This document shows, piece by piece, positions 1 through 7,036 of a stretch of 8,012 bases of DNA. The notes under the pieces were generated by a model. It had not been told where the DNA came from. It did no database searches and saw only the letters and a list, made by a program, of their open reading frames with translations. How positions within the stretch are numbered: position 1 is the stretch's first letter; each line of letters starts with the position of its first letter. The stretch lies in contig VGJG01000061.1 of assembly GCA_016867615.1 (NCBI GenBank), forward strand, positions 1 through 8,012, read 5' to 3'. This DNA comes from Candidatus Aminicenantota bacterium (GTDB taxonomy: Bacteria > Acidobacteriota > Aminicenantia > Aminicenantales > JAFGAV01). Both the position numbers and the translations under genes were made by a program.

Positions 1-527
1 TGCTCCATGGAGTCATCGACAAGGGCGGAGAGGCGCCGAACGTCATCCCCGACTTCGCCCGCGGCCGGTTCTCGTTCCGGGCCGACGCCATGTCCAAGGT
101 CGAACCGGGGCTGGAGGTCATCCGCAATGCGGCGCGGGCCGCGGCCGAGGCGACGGGCTGCACGCACGACGTGAACGAGACGGGGCCGGCGGCCTCGACC
201 TACAAGAGGAACACCGAGCTCGAGAGCCTTTTCGCCGGGCTGCTCGAGCGGCGCGGCCGCAGGGATCCCGTGAAATTCCGGGAAGCCTACGGCTCGACCG
301 ACCTGGCCAACGTCTCGCGGGTCTGCCCGACGATCGAGCTTCTGGTCAAGGCCGGAGAGAACCCCATCCACACCGAGGGTTTCGCGCGCGACGCCGCGTC
401 CAAGAGCGGCGACCGGGCTCTCCTCGACGGCGTATTCTGCCTGGCCGCCGCGGGATGCCGTCTGATGGCCGAGCCCGGCCTGCGGGAGCGGGTCCGCAAA
501 GCGTTCCTCGCGGCGGGCGAGGATTGA
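1..527 (+). CDS. M20-family amidohydrolase, AbgB/ACY1L2-like (3' part)
   Basis: The reading frame is open from the first complete codon at base 3 and ends at TGA 525-527, so about 174 C-terminal residues are visible and the start lies left of the window. The fragment opens with HGVIDKGGEAPNVIPD, the beginning of the M20 dimerisation (lid) domain of the AbgB/ACY1L2 group. Further on are GSTDLANVS (near visible residue 97) and IHTEGF (near 122), which correspond to the GSTDmGNVS and HT-x-F blocks of the returning catalytic domain, the latter with a probable metal-site histidine. Members are zinc- or manganese-dependent cytoplasmic hydrolases that cleave amide bonds of N-acyl amino acids or unusual dipeptides. 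AbgB acts on p-aminobenzoyl-glutamate, and ACY1L2-type enzymes act on dipeptides. The substrate here is unknown. A racemase and an amide ligase downstream on the same strand suggest the amide it cleaves may belong to the same pathway (inference). Confidence 0.85.
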   Translation, partial: LHGVIDKGGEAPNVIPDFARGRFSFRADAMSKVEPGLEVIRNAARAAAEATGCTHDVNETGPAASTYKRNTELESLFAGLLERRGRRDPVKFREAYGSTDLANVSRVCPTIELLVKAGENPIHTEGFARDAASKSGDRALLDGVFCLAAAGCRLMAEPGLRERVRKAFLAAGED

Positions 528-703
528 GGGCTGAAGATGGAGGACGGAGGGCGGGGAACGGATCAGCCATCGGGCGAAATCATGAAAGCCATGAGCTTCC
601 GCCCCAGCTTAAAGGCCGGGGCTTTAGGCAACAAAGATGATGGGCCTTCGCTTCGCTCCGGGATGCCATTCATCCCCAGGCTTAAAAGCCTGAGGTTTTT
701 GAT
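528..703. other. Intergenic gap with two degenerate hairpin units
   Basis: This 176-bp gap holds no convincing gene. It contains two related units, 602-628 and 674-700, both of the form CCCCAG-CTTAAA-GCC followed by a G-rich arm and a T-rich tail. Between them is a stretch rich in CTTCGCTTCGCTC. No clear -35/-10 pair was found, so the racemase may be cotranscribed with the amidohydrolase or use a promoter I cannot recognise. Confidence 0.6.
677..700 (+). terminator. Terminator- or attenuator-like hairpin just before the racemase start
   Basis: CAGGCTT (677-683) pairs perfectly with AAGCCTG (686-692), and a T5 run lies at 696-700. It resembles an intrinsic terminator for the amidohydrolase transcript. 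However, the racemase ATG is only 4 nt beyond the T run, and the candidate Shine-Dalgarno GAGG (692-695) starts in the 3' foot of the stem. It could therefore also act as an attenuator or limit ribosome access. The stem is short and AT-tipped, so strength is uncertain. Confidence 0.4.
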
Positions 704-2236
<1,533 letters not shown>

Positions 2237-2244
2237 ACCGAAGC

Positions 2245-2248
2245 GGAG
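2245..2248 (+). promoter_or_regulatory. Shine-Dalgarno GGAG for the ATP-grasp ligase
   Basis: GGAG lies 7 nt before ATG 2256, in the 19-nt gap after the racemase stop. It supports the ATG 2256 start and translation of the ligase from a shared mRNA. Confidence 0.7.
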
Positions 2249-2255
2249 AACCGTC

Positions 2256-3242
2256 ATGAGAATCCTCCTCCTCACCGGGCCGGGCGGCGACGCCCAGGGC
2301 TGGGGCGACATGTCCGTCACCCGGTCCGTGGCCGAGGCGGTCTCGGCCGCGGGCCACGAGGCGCGCACGGCCTATGTCGAGACCGAGGCGGAGTTCCGCC
2401 GCACGCTCGATGCCGGAGGGTTCGACCTGGTGTGGAGCGCCCTGTACCACATTTCGTCCAACGAGAAATTTATCGGCCGCAACGAGGAGGGGCTGTGGGT
2501 GGCCGACGCGCTCGACGGGCGCGGCATCCCCTACGTCGGCTCCGACAGCCGGATAATGAAGGACATGATCGACAAGTTCGCCACGCACACCATCCTCGCC
2601 CGGGCCGGCGTGCCCGTTCCGGCCCACCGCCTCCTGGGGCCGGACGATGATCCCGCGGGCATCTCCTATCCGGCCTTCGTCAAGCCGATGTGCGAGTCGC
2701 GCTCGGTGGGCATCTCGGACGAGAGCGTCGTCGCCGACGAGAGGGAGCTGCGGCGCCGCGTGGAATACGTCGCCCGGGAGTTCGCCCAGGCGGCGCTCGT
2801 CGAGGACTTCTTGCCCGGAGACGAATACACGGCCCTCGTCCTGGGCAACGGCGCGGGGCGGCAATGCCTGCCGGGACGGGTCCGGGTCGAGGAGAAGCAC
2901 TACGGGAGACACAACATCCTGCGCAGCGACCTGCGCGGCGTGGGGCTGACGCGGATACACGAGGCGGGCGAGCGCGCGGAGGAGGTCGCGGAGCTGGCCG
3001 GGAAGGCGGTCGAGGCCATGGGCTGCCTGGACCACGTGCGCATCGACCTCAAGGCCGACGCCGCCGGCGCGCTGCGGATCATGGAGGTCAACGGCATCCC
3101 CGGCCTCAAGCCGCTCAAGAGCTGGGCCCCGCAGCTCTACACGCTCTTCCACGCCTCGCCGCTCGGCGAGCTCGAAGACTACCGCAACCTGATCCGCGAC
3201 ATCATCGCTTGCGCTGGGGCACGGGCCAAATCATTTCGTTGA
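2256..3242 (+). CDS. D-Ala-D-Ala-ligase-like ATP-grasp enzyme
   Basis: This 328-residue protein, of normal Ddl length, should use ATP to activate a carboxylate as acyl phosphate and join it to an amine. Ddl-type features in order: an N-terminal Rossmann-like strand (RILLLTGPGG), GIPYVGSDSRIMKDMIDK (residues 90-107, the 'IPY-G...DK' block), YPAFVKP with ATP-binding Lys143, the SRSVGI phosphate loop (148-153), VEDFLPGDEYT (182-192), VRIDL with Asp264, and MEVNGIPGL with Mg-ligand candidates Glu277 and Asn279. Differences from true Ddl: the usual H-G-x-x-GEDG segment is replaced by YHISSNEKFIGRNEEG, and the PGMT-S-S carboxylate-binding stretch reads IPGLKPLKSW. Peptidoglycan D-Ala-D-Ala synthesis is therefore not assured, and another D-amino-acid or dipeptide substrate is plausible. 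The racemase directly upstream could supply a substrate (inference). Confidence 0.85.
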   Translation: MRILLLTGPGGDAQGWGDMSVTRSVAEAVSAAGHEARTAYVETEAEFRRTLDAGGFDLVWSALYHISSNEKFIGRNEEGLWVADALDGRGIPYVGSDSRIMKDMIDKFATHTILARAGVPVPAHRLLGPDDDPAGISYPAFVKPMCESRSVGISDESVVADERELRRRVEYVAREFAQAALVEDFLPGDEYTALVLGNGAGRQCLPGRVRVEEKHYGRHNILRSDLRGVGLTRIHEAGERAEEVAELAGKAVEAMGCLDHVRIDLKADAAGALRIMEVNGIPGLKPLKSWAPQLYTLFHASPLGELEDYRNLIRDIIACAGARAKSFR

Positions 3243-3254
3243 ACATAAATCGGC

Positions 3255-3307
3255 GGCTCTCTTCCATTTTGTGTGGCTCAGCCGGCCTCGGCAGGCCTAT
3301 GATCCGG
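3255..3307. repeat. Intergenic repeat block, copy A (3' of ligase)
   Basis: It begins GGCTCTCTTCCATT, followed by an 8-nt near match ending TGTGG, then CAGCCGGCCT (3279-3288), and ends in ATCCGG. The same blocks occur in order at 4740-4800. Copy B has about 19 extra bases in the middle, and copy A has an extra GGCCT-CGGC-AGGCC hairpin (3284-3297). Confidence 0.6.
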
Positions 3308-3327
3308 ATTTGTCTTCTTTTCCCCCC

Positions 3328-3362
3328 TTAGAGCCGATTTTAAGGCCAACAATCGGCTCTAA
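3328..3362. terminator. 12-bp perfect hairpin between convergent ligase and CapA genes
   Basis: TTAGAGCCGATT (3328-3339) pairs with AATCGGCTCTAA (3351-3362) around an 11-nt loop. It begins 5 bp beyond the CapA stop and sits between two converging genes, the usual place for a bidirectional terminator. Neither side has a proper T run, so it may act by structure alone or may be a repeat remnant. A related AATCGGC-GGCTCT string lies at 3249-3260. Confidence 0.5.
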
Positions 3363-3367
3363 GAAAT

Positions 3368-4603
3368 CTACCGGACTGAGAGAGAAAACCATTCTTTTAT
3401 AATGCGCGTGAGCTCCGCGGAGACAGCGGGGGGACGGGCGCAGCCGGGGTGGCGGATCATGCGGGTCAGCGTGTCGCGCCAGAGCTCGGCGTGCTGGGGC
3501 GTCGTCAGCCGGTTGCGGAACATGGCCGCGCCCTTGCGCGGGTCGGATTTCATGGTCTCGAGGATCCGCAGGACTTCGTCCTTGAATCCCTTCGGGCCGT
3601 AATAATCCAGGGTGGCCTCCCAGGCGCGACGGACTCCGGCCTCGGTCCGCAGCGGCGCGGAGACGCGGCGCAGCTTGTCCCGGAAGCGGCGCTCCTCGGG
3701 GCCGCGCAACAGCCGGAGACCGGCATCCGTGATCCGATAGGGATGAACGCCCCATCCCGCGACCGTGTTGTCCCCGACCCTCAAGTCGAGGCAGAAACCG
3801 ACCTTCCGATGGTAAAGGTTCGTCTCCTGAAAGAAAGCGAAATTTCCCAGGCTGTAAGCGATGGGCCGCTCCCTGTAGACCTCGATCCCCTGGGGCACGT
3901 GGGGGTGGTGGCCGACGACGCAGTCCGCGCCGGCGTCGACCAGGGCGCGGAAGGCGCGCTGGACGTAGGGCGGCGGAAAGGGGATGTACTCCAGGCCGCA
4001 GTGCGCCACGGCGATGACGCAGTCCCCGCGCTTCTTGAGCGCGGCGACGGTTTCGGCAAGGCGCTCGACCTCCCAGCCGCACACTCCCGGACGTTTTCCC
4101 TCCGCCGCGGTCATGTCCTCGCCCTCGCTGAAATTGACGAGACTGACGCGCACGCGCCGCGCGCCCGCCGTCACGGCCAGGGTGAGCGGGCGGCGGGCTT
4201 CGTCGGCCGTCAGACCGGCGCCGACCGTCCGGACGCCGTTCCGGCGCAGGAGGCGCAGCGTCTCCCGGAAACCCGGGAGGCCGTAATCGAACACATGGTT
4301 GTTGGCCAGGCAGGCGACCTCGAAGGGGACGGCCGTCAGCCCGCGCACATGCTCCGCCGCCCCCTTGAACACCGAGCCGCTCTTCCAGACCGGCCGCCGG
4401 GCCGCGGTCAGGGCGCACTCGCAGTTGACCACCCGGAGGTCGGCGGCGCGCAGGAGGGGGAGCAGGTCGCCGTAGACCGAGAGCGGGTCGCGCCGCACGA
4501 CGGGCTCGAAGGCGCGGATCGGCGCCCAGTCCGAGGCGATGAGGACGCGGAATTCTACCCTTGCGTGCCTGTCGTCGAGAGGAGACGGAATGCGTTTCGA
4601 CAT
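3368..4603 (-). CDS. CapA-like metallophosphoesterase (poly-gamma-glutamate/capsule family)
   Basis: This 411-residue protein belongs to the CapA/PgsA-type calcineurin-like fold. Visible motifs: VVNCECALT (58-66, the N-x-E block), ACLANNHVFDYG (97-108, NNH metal motif), AHCGLEY (200-206), DCVVGHHPHVPQGIE (227-241, GHHPH metal motif) and IAYSLGNF (248-255). These fit a two-metal phosphoesterase core in residues about 17-300. The C-terminal 110 residues have no motif I recognise. CapA of Bacillus is membrane-anchored and needed for poly-gamma-glutamate production. This copy has no signal peptide or membrane segment, so it probably acts in the cytoplasm and its substrate is unknown. Stand-alone cytoplasmic CapA-like proteins are common, and no capB/capC partner is in view. 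ATG 4603 is chosen because homology starts within about 17 residues and a perfect -10 lies just upstream; no Shine-Dalgarno is seen. Confidence 0.82.
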   Translation of the reverse strand: MSKRIPSPLDDRHARVEFRVLIASDWAPIRAFEPVVRRDPLSVYGDLLPLLRAADLRVVNCECALTAARRPVWKSGSVFKGAAEHVRGLTAVPFEVACLANNHVFDYGLPGFRETLRLLRRNGVRTVGAGLTADEARRPLTLAVTAGARRVRVSLVNFSEGEDMTAAEGKRPGVCGWEVERLAETVAALKKRGDCVIAVAHCGLEYIPFPPPYVQRAFRALVDAGADCVVGHHPHVPQGIEVYRERPIAYSLGNFAFFQETNLYHRKVGFCLDLRVGDNTVAGWGVHPYRITDAGLRLLRGPEERRFRDKLRRVSAPLRTEAGVRRAWEATLDYYGPKGFKDEVLRILETMKSDPRKGAAMFRNRLTTPQHAELWRDTLTRMIRHPGCARPPAVSAELTRIIKEWFSLSVR

Positions 4604-4614
4604 CGGCGATATTG

Positions 4615-4643
4615 ATTATATGAAAAATGAGTGAAAGTCCCAA
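4615..4643 (-). promoter_or_regulatory. Sigma-70-type promoter for the CapA-like gene
   Basis: On the minus strand TTGGGA (4638-4643) and TATAAT (4615-4620) are 17 bp apart. The -10 is consensus and the -35 matches 4 of 6. The predicted start of transcription is near 4607-4609, only about 4-6 nt before the ATG at 4603. With no Shine-Dalgarno, the message would be leaderless or nearly so. Confidence 0.65.
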
Positions 4644-4709
4644 GGGGCTCTGTTTTTTTGGCGTTTTCCGGACTCAAAATACGTCGCGGGTGTCTGAAAC
4701 AGAGCCCCT
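4643..4709. repeat. 13-bp perfect inverted repeat in the divergent intergenic region
   Basis: AGGGGCTCTGTTT (4643-4655) and AAACAGAGCCCCT (4697-4709) are perfect inverted copies separated by 41 bp. The left arm touches the -35 box of the CapA promoter. It could be a long-range hairpin, or the ends of a small non-autonomous element. No flanking target duplication was recognised. Confidence 0.7.
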
Positions 4710-4711
4710 CT

Positions 4712-4799
4712 CGGACATTCAGCGGACATTAAACAATAAGGCTCTCTTCCATTCTCTGTGGGTAGGTTTCGCCGAGAGTTCAGCCGGCCTGAATGTCCG
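4712..4799. repeat. 11-bp inverted repeat enclosing repeat block B
   Basis: CGGACATTCAG (4712-4722) and CTGAATGTCCG (4789-4799) are perfect inverted copies, and CGGACATT also repeats directly at 4723-4730. They bracket most of the block shared with 3255-3307. Confidence 0.7.
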
Positions 4800-4800
4800 G
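4740..4800. repeat. Intergenic repeat block, copy B (5' of mscS)
   Basis: GGCTCTCTTCCATT (4740-4753), then TGTGG, CAGCCGGCCT (4781-4790) and TGTCCGG (4794-4800) match the ordered blocks of 3255-3307, with about 19 extra bases here. It lies on the other side of the CapA gene in the same orientation. Confidence 0.6.
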
Positions 4801-4851
4801 GGCGATGATTGCGGGCTTAAGGCGCGCTGAAAACCGGAACCCGAACCAAAC

Positions 4852-4880
4852 TTGATAAAAACCGTGCGCGCCGCTAGAAT
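4852..4880 (+). promoter_or_regulatory. Sigma-70-type promoter for the MscS-family gene
   Basis: TTGATA (4852-4857) and TAGAAT (4875-4880) are spaced by 17 bp, each matching 5 of 6 consensus bases. The -10 ends 6 nt before ATG 4887, so the predicted transcript starts at or within a base or two of the ATG. AGG at 4881-4883 is too close to serve as a normal Shine-Dalgarno and would lie upstream of the transcript. This points to a leaderless mRNA, if ATG 4887 is the true start. Confidence 0.65.
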
Positions 4881-4886
4881 AGGCGC

Positions 4887-5945
4887 ATGGCCGCGATCGA
4901 AAAATTCCTGGAAAATACTTTCTACCACAACACCGTTCTGCAGTGGCTCCTGGCCGCGCTCATCCTGGCCGCGGTCCTCGTCCTCACCATGATCCTCGTG
5001 CGCCTTCTGGGACGCAAGCTCATGAAGGTCGCCCAAAAAACCGAAACGCACGCCGACGACCTCATCGCCCTGCTCATAAAGAAAACAAAATTCTTCTTCC
5101 TGCTCGCGGTGTCCGTTTTCTGCGCCTCCCTGTTCCTCATCCTTCCCCCCGCCTTCTCTGTCGTGTTCCGGAAAGCGCTGGTCATCGCCTTCCTCCTCCA
5201 GGGGGCGGTCTGGGGCACGACGCTCATTTCCTTCTGGATCGATCATTACGTCAAGGAAAAGAGGGGAGGCGACGCGGCGGCCCGAACGACCTTCTCCGCT
5301 CTGGGATTCATCCTCCGGCTCGTCCTCTGGTCCCTGATCGTGCTCCTGGGACTCGACAACCTGGGGGTCAACATCACCGCCCTGATCACCGGCCTGGGCA
5401 TCGGCGGCGTGGCCGTCGCCCTGGCCATGCAGAACATTTTGAGCGACCTGTTCGCCTCCCTGTCGATCGCCCTGGACAAGCCGTTCGTCCTCGGCGACTA
5501 CATCGTCGTCGATTCCTTCCAGGGCACGGTCGAACACATCGGGCTGAAGACGACGCGCGTGCGGAGCCTGTCGGGCGAGCAGCTCATCTTCTCCAACAAC
5601 GACTTGCTCAAGAGCCGCATCCGCAACCTCGAACGCATGACCGAGAGGCGGATCGTCTTCGGGCTGCGGGTCTCGCGCCGGACCCCCCGGGAAAAACTGA
5701 CCGCCGTCCCCGTCCTCCTGAGGGAGATCATCGGCGCACGAACGGACGCGCGCTTCGACCGAGCGCATCTCAAGGAGCTCGGGGACTTCTCCTACGATTT
5801 CGAGGTCGTCTACTGGGTGTTGAGCCCCGACTACGCCCGCTACATGGACGTCCAGCACGCCATCAACCTCGAGATCGCCCGCCGGTTTGCCAGGAAGGGC
5901 ATCAAGCTCGCCTACCCGACCCAGGCCGTCATCGTCTCGAAATAA
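4887..5945 (+). CDS. MscS-family mechanosensitive ion channel
   Basis: This 352-residue inner-membrane protein should open under membrane tension to release solutes on hypo-osmotic shock. Predicted membrane segments lie near residues 20-40, 69-87, 95-118 and 137-158. The pore helix follows (about 160-190), with the Gly/Ala-rich VNITALITGLGIGGVAVALA and then MQNILSDLFASLSIALDKPF, the strongest MscS signature. Next come GDYIVVDSFQGTVEHIGLKTTRVR (starting 203; beta domain) and FSNNDLLKSRIRN (235-247), then the C-terminal alpha/beta vestibule ending in IKLAYPTQAV. With more helices before the pore than minimal E. coli MscS, it resembles the medium-size, YnaI-like branch. No signal peptide is expected. 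It is divergently transcribed from the CapA-like gene and converges on the PIN gene. Confidence 0.92.
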   Translation: MAAIEKFLENTFYHNTVLQWLLAALILAAVLVLTMILVRLLGRKLMKVAQKTETHADDLIALLIKKTKFFFLLAVSVFCASLFLILPPAFSVVFRKALVIAFLLQGAVWGTTLISFWIDHYVKEKRGGDAAARTTFSALGFILRLVLWSLIVLLGLDNLGVNITALITGLGIGGVAVALAMQNILSDLFASLSIALDKPFVLGDYIVVDSFQGTVEHIGLKTTRVRSLSGEQLIFSNNDLLKSRIRNLERMTERRIVFGLRVSRRTPREKLTAVPVLLREIIGARTDARFDRAHLKELGDFSYDFEVVYWVLSPDYARYMDVQHAINLEIARRFARKGIKLAYPTQAVIVSK

Positions 5946-5951
5946 GCTATC

Positions 5952-6035
5952 TTTTTTGGAGTGCGGCGGCACGACGCCGATCTGGATGTCGGCATCACGA
6001 TGGGTCTTATGGGAGCCTTAGGCCCGGCCCAGATC
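5952..6035. repeat. GGAGTGCGGC-type dispersed repeat, copy 1 (overlaps PIN gene 3' end)
   Basis: It starts TTTTTTGGAGTGCGGC (5952-5967), followed by a CGGCG-GCACGA-CGCCG hairpin (5964-5979), and ends TTAGGCCCGGCCCAGAT (6018-6034). Both ends match 7037-7173, with less sequence between. The last codons and the stop of the PIN gene lie within its right end. The T run precedes the hairpin, so it is not a standard intrinsic terminator. Confidence 0.7.
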
Positions 6036-6434
6036 GAAGACGAATTTCAGCCCCTGCAGCCTCGACAGGAGTTTCTTGTCGGCGGTGATCAGGGGCAGGT
6101 CGAGCTCCTTGGCCAGGGCGACATACACGGAATCATAGACGCTGATCCCCCGGGAAAACGAAAGCGCCAGTGCGGAGCGCATGACGTCCGGTTGCGGTGC
6201 GAGGATGTATAGGTCAAGCGCCCAAAGGGCGTCGATGATCTTCTCGGCTTCCCGGGCCTCGAATCCTCCGCTGAACCGAAGGGCGTTCGCCACCTCATAA
6301 ACCAGCAAGTCCGGGACGACGACCCGCGCCGCGCCCTTAACGTGCTCTTCGAGGAGCGCTTCGGCCTTGGGCGAGCCCTCTTCCTCGACGAACCACTTCA
6401 GGACGACAGAAGCGTCAAGAACCCGCATGCGCAT
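6018..6434 (-). CDS. PIN-domain ribonuclease, VapC-like toxin
   Basis: The protein has 138 residues, typical VapC length. The four acidic metal-binding residues of PIN RNases are visible: Asp7 (VLDASV), Glu47 (YEVANAL), Asp101 (SVYDSVYVALA) and Asp119 (LITADKKL). VapC toxins are Mg-dependent RNases that cut tRNA or rRNA and are held inactive by a cognate antitoxin encoded just upstream. ATG 6434 is preferred over ATG 6428 because GGAGGGG (6443-6449 on the complement) lies 8 nt upstream of it. The start overlaps the end of the upstream regulator gene by 20 bp, indicating translational coupling. The C-terminus (LGRA) and stop lie in a dispersed repeat. A non-TA PIN nuclease is the alternative. 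Confidence 0.87.
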   Translation of the reverse strand: MRMRVLDASVVLKWFVEEEGSPKAEALLEEHVKGAARVVVPDLLVYEVANALRFSGGFEAREAEKIIDALWALDLYILAPQPDVMRSALALSFSRGISVYDSVYVALAKELDLPLITADKKLLSRLQGLKFVFDLGRA

Positions 6435-6972
6435 GGCCGCGGCCCCTCCACTTCCGGATTTCCTCGACCGAAAACCAGCCGGGAATCTTGCGCCTCATTC
6501 CCAGGATGGTTCGCGCCGCGGCGGCAACGGCGTCCTGCCTTCCGACTCTGGAGCCCACGAGAACGCTCCATCTCTTTCGGAGGACGTCCGCGGCAACGTT
6601 AGCCGCGCTTTCCCCAGGCGTCATCGTTCCCCACCCGGCTCGCCTGTCCGGGCGCAAACGAGCGTCTTGCGGGCCGCCAGCGGACCGCCCGGTGCGGCTT
6701 TTGAGCAGCAGCCCTTGAATTTCGGGCGCGAGCGGAAAATCGACGTCGATGAAATATTGCTTTTGATTTCCATGAGCTTCGCTGCGCAAGAGCCCCAAGG
6801 CTTCGAGATTTTTGAGCTCGCGATGAACGTTTTTCGCGTCCTCGCCGATCCTTCTCGCCGCTTCCCGGATATGGATCTTCGCCTCGGGCGCGGCCGAGAA
6901 AAGCCTCAACAACTTCACCCTAAGAACGGACGTAAACAGCCGCTTTAATTTCTCACTCTCCGTCTTGCTCAT
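6415..6972 (-). CDS. Winged-helix DNA-binding protein, candidate antitoxin/autoregulator
   Basis: This 185-residue ORF has an N-terminal (about 8-90) ArsR-like winged helix: LFTSVLRVKLLRLF, then HIREAARRIGEDAKNVHREL (helix-turn-helix) and LEALGLLRSE, with the wing in GNQKQYFID. This wHTH type often accompanies nucleotidyltransferase domains, but none follows here. Residues 92-116 look unlike a domain; 117-185 end in IPGWFSVEEIRKWRGRG, an amphipathic tail that could bind the toxin. It overlaps the PIN gene start by 20 bp, so it is the likely antitoxin. A +1 shift near AAAA in codons 91-92 would end the wHTH protein at a TGA (6621-6623) overlapping the in-frame ATG at 6622-6624, so this may be two genes (116 and 69 residues) fused by a frameshift. 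ATG 6972 lies just below a promoter and operator-like palindrome. Confidence 0.68.
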   Translation of the reverse strand: MSKTESEKLKRLFTSVLRVKLLRLFSAAPEAKIHIREAARRIGEDAKNVHRELKNLEALGLLRSEAHGNQKQYFIDVDFPLAPEIQGLLLKSRTGRSAGGPQDARLRPDRRAGWGTMTPGESAANVAADVLRKRWSVLVGSRVGRQDAVAAAARTILGMRRKIPGWFSVEEIRKWRGRGHAHAGS

Positions 6973-6982
6973 ATCATGGCAT

Positions 6983-7011
6983 AAAATACCACGTTTGTGG
7001 CATTTAATGCA
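6983..7011 (-). promoter_or_regulatory. Promoter for the wHTH-PIN operon
   Basis: On the minus strand TTGCAT (7006-7011) and TATTTT (6983-6988) are spaced by 17 bp. The matches are weak (about 3 and 4 of 6). The predicted transcription start is near 6975-6977, a few bases before ATG 6972, again with no Shine-Dalgarno. Confidence 0.4.
6985..7004. promoter_or_regulatory. Operator-like palindrome overlapping the wHTH-PIN promoter
   Basis: AATACCAC (6985-6992) and GTGGCATT (6997-7004) form an 8-bp inverted repeat with one mismatch, separated by GTTT. It sits between the -35 and -10 boxes and overlaps the latter. That is where an autoregulating winged-helix dimer would bind, as is usual for toxin-antitoxin operons. 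Confidence 0.55.
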
Positions 7012-7036
7012 ATACCTGAAGAATGTTTAAACCCGA

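Noticed and set aside
3449..4615. Long plus-strand open frame (388 codons) opposite the CapA-like gene
   Set aside because: No family motifs. The minus-strand frame has clear CapA motifs, and long antisense frames are expected at this GC content.
4627..4830. 67-codon plus-strand ORF in the CapA/mscS gap
   Set aside because: It runs through the inverted repeats, has no Shine-Dalgarno and no family resemblance.
4719..5972. Long minus-strand open frame (417 codons) opposite mscS
   Set aside because: The acidic, low-complexity product is the complement of the MscS coding sequence and has no recognisable domain.
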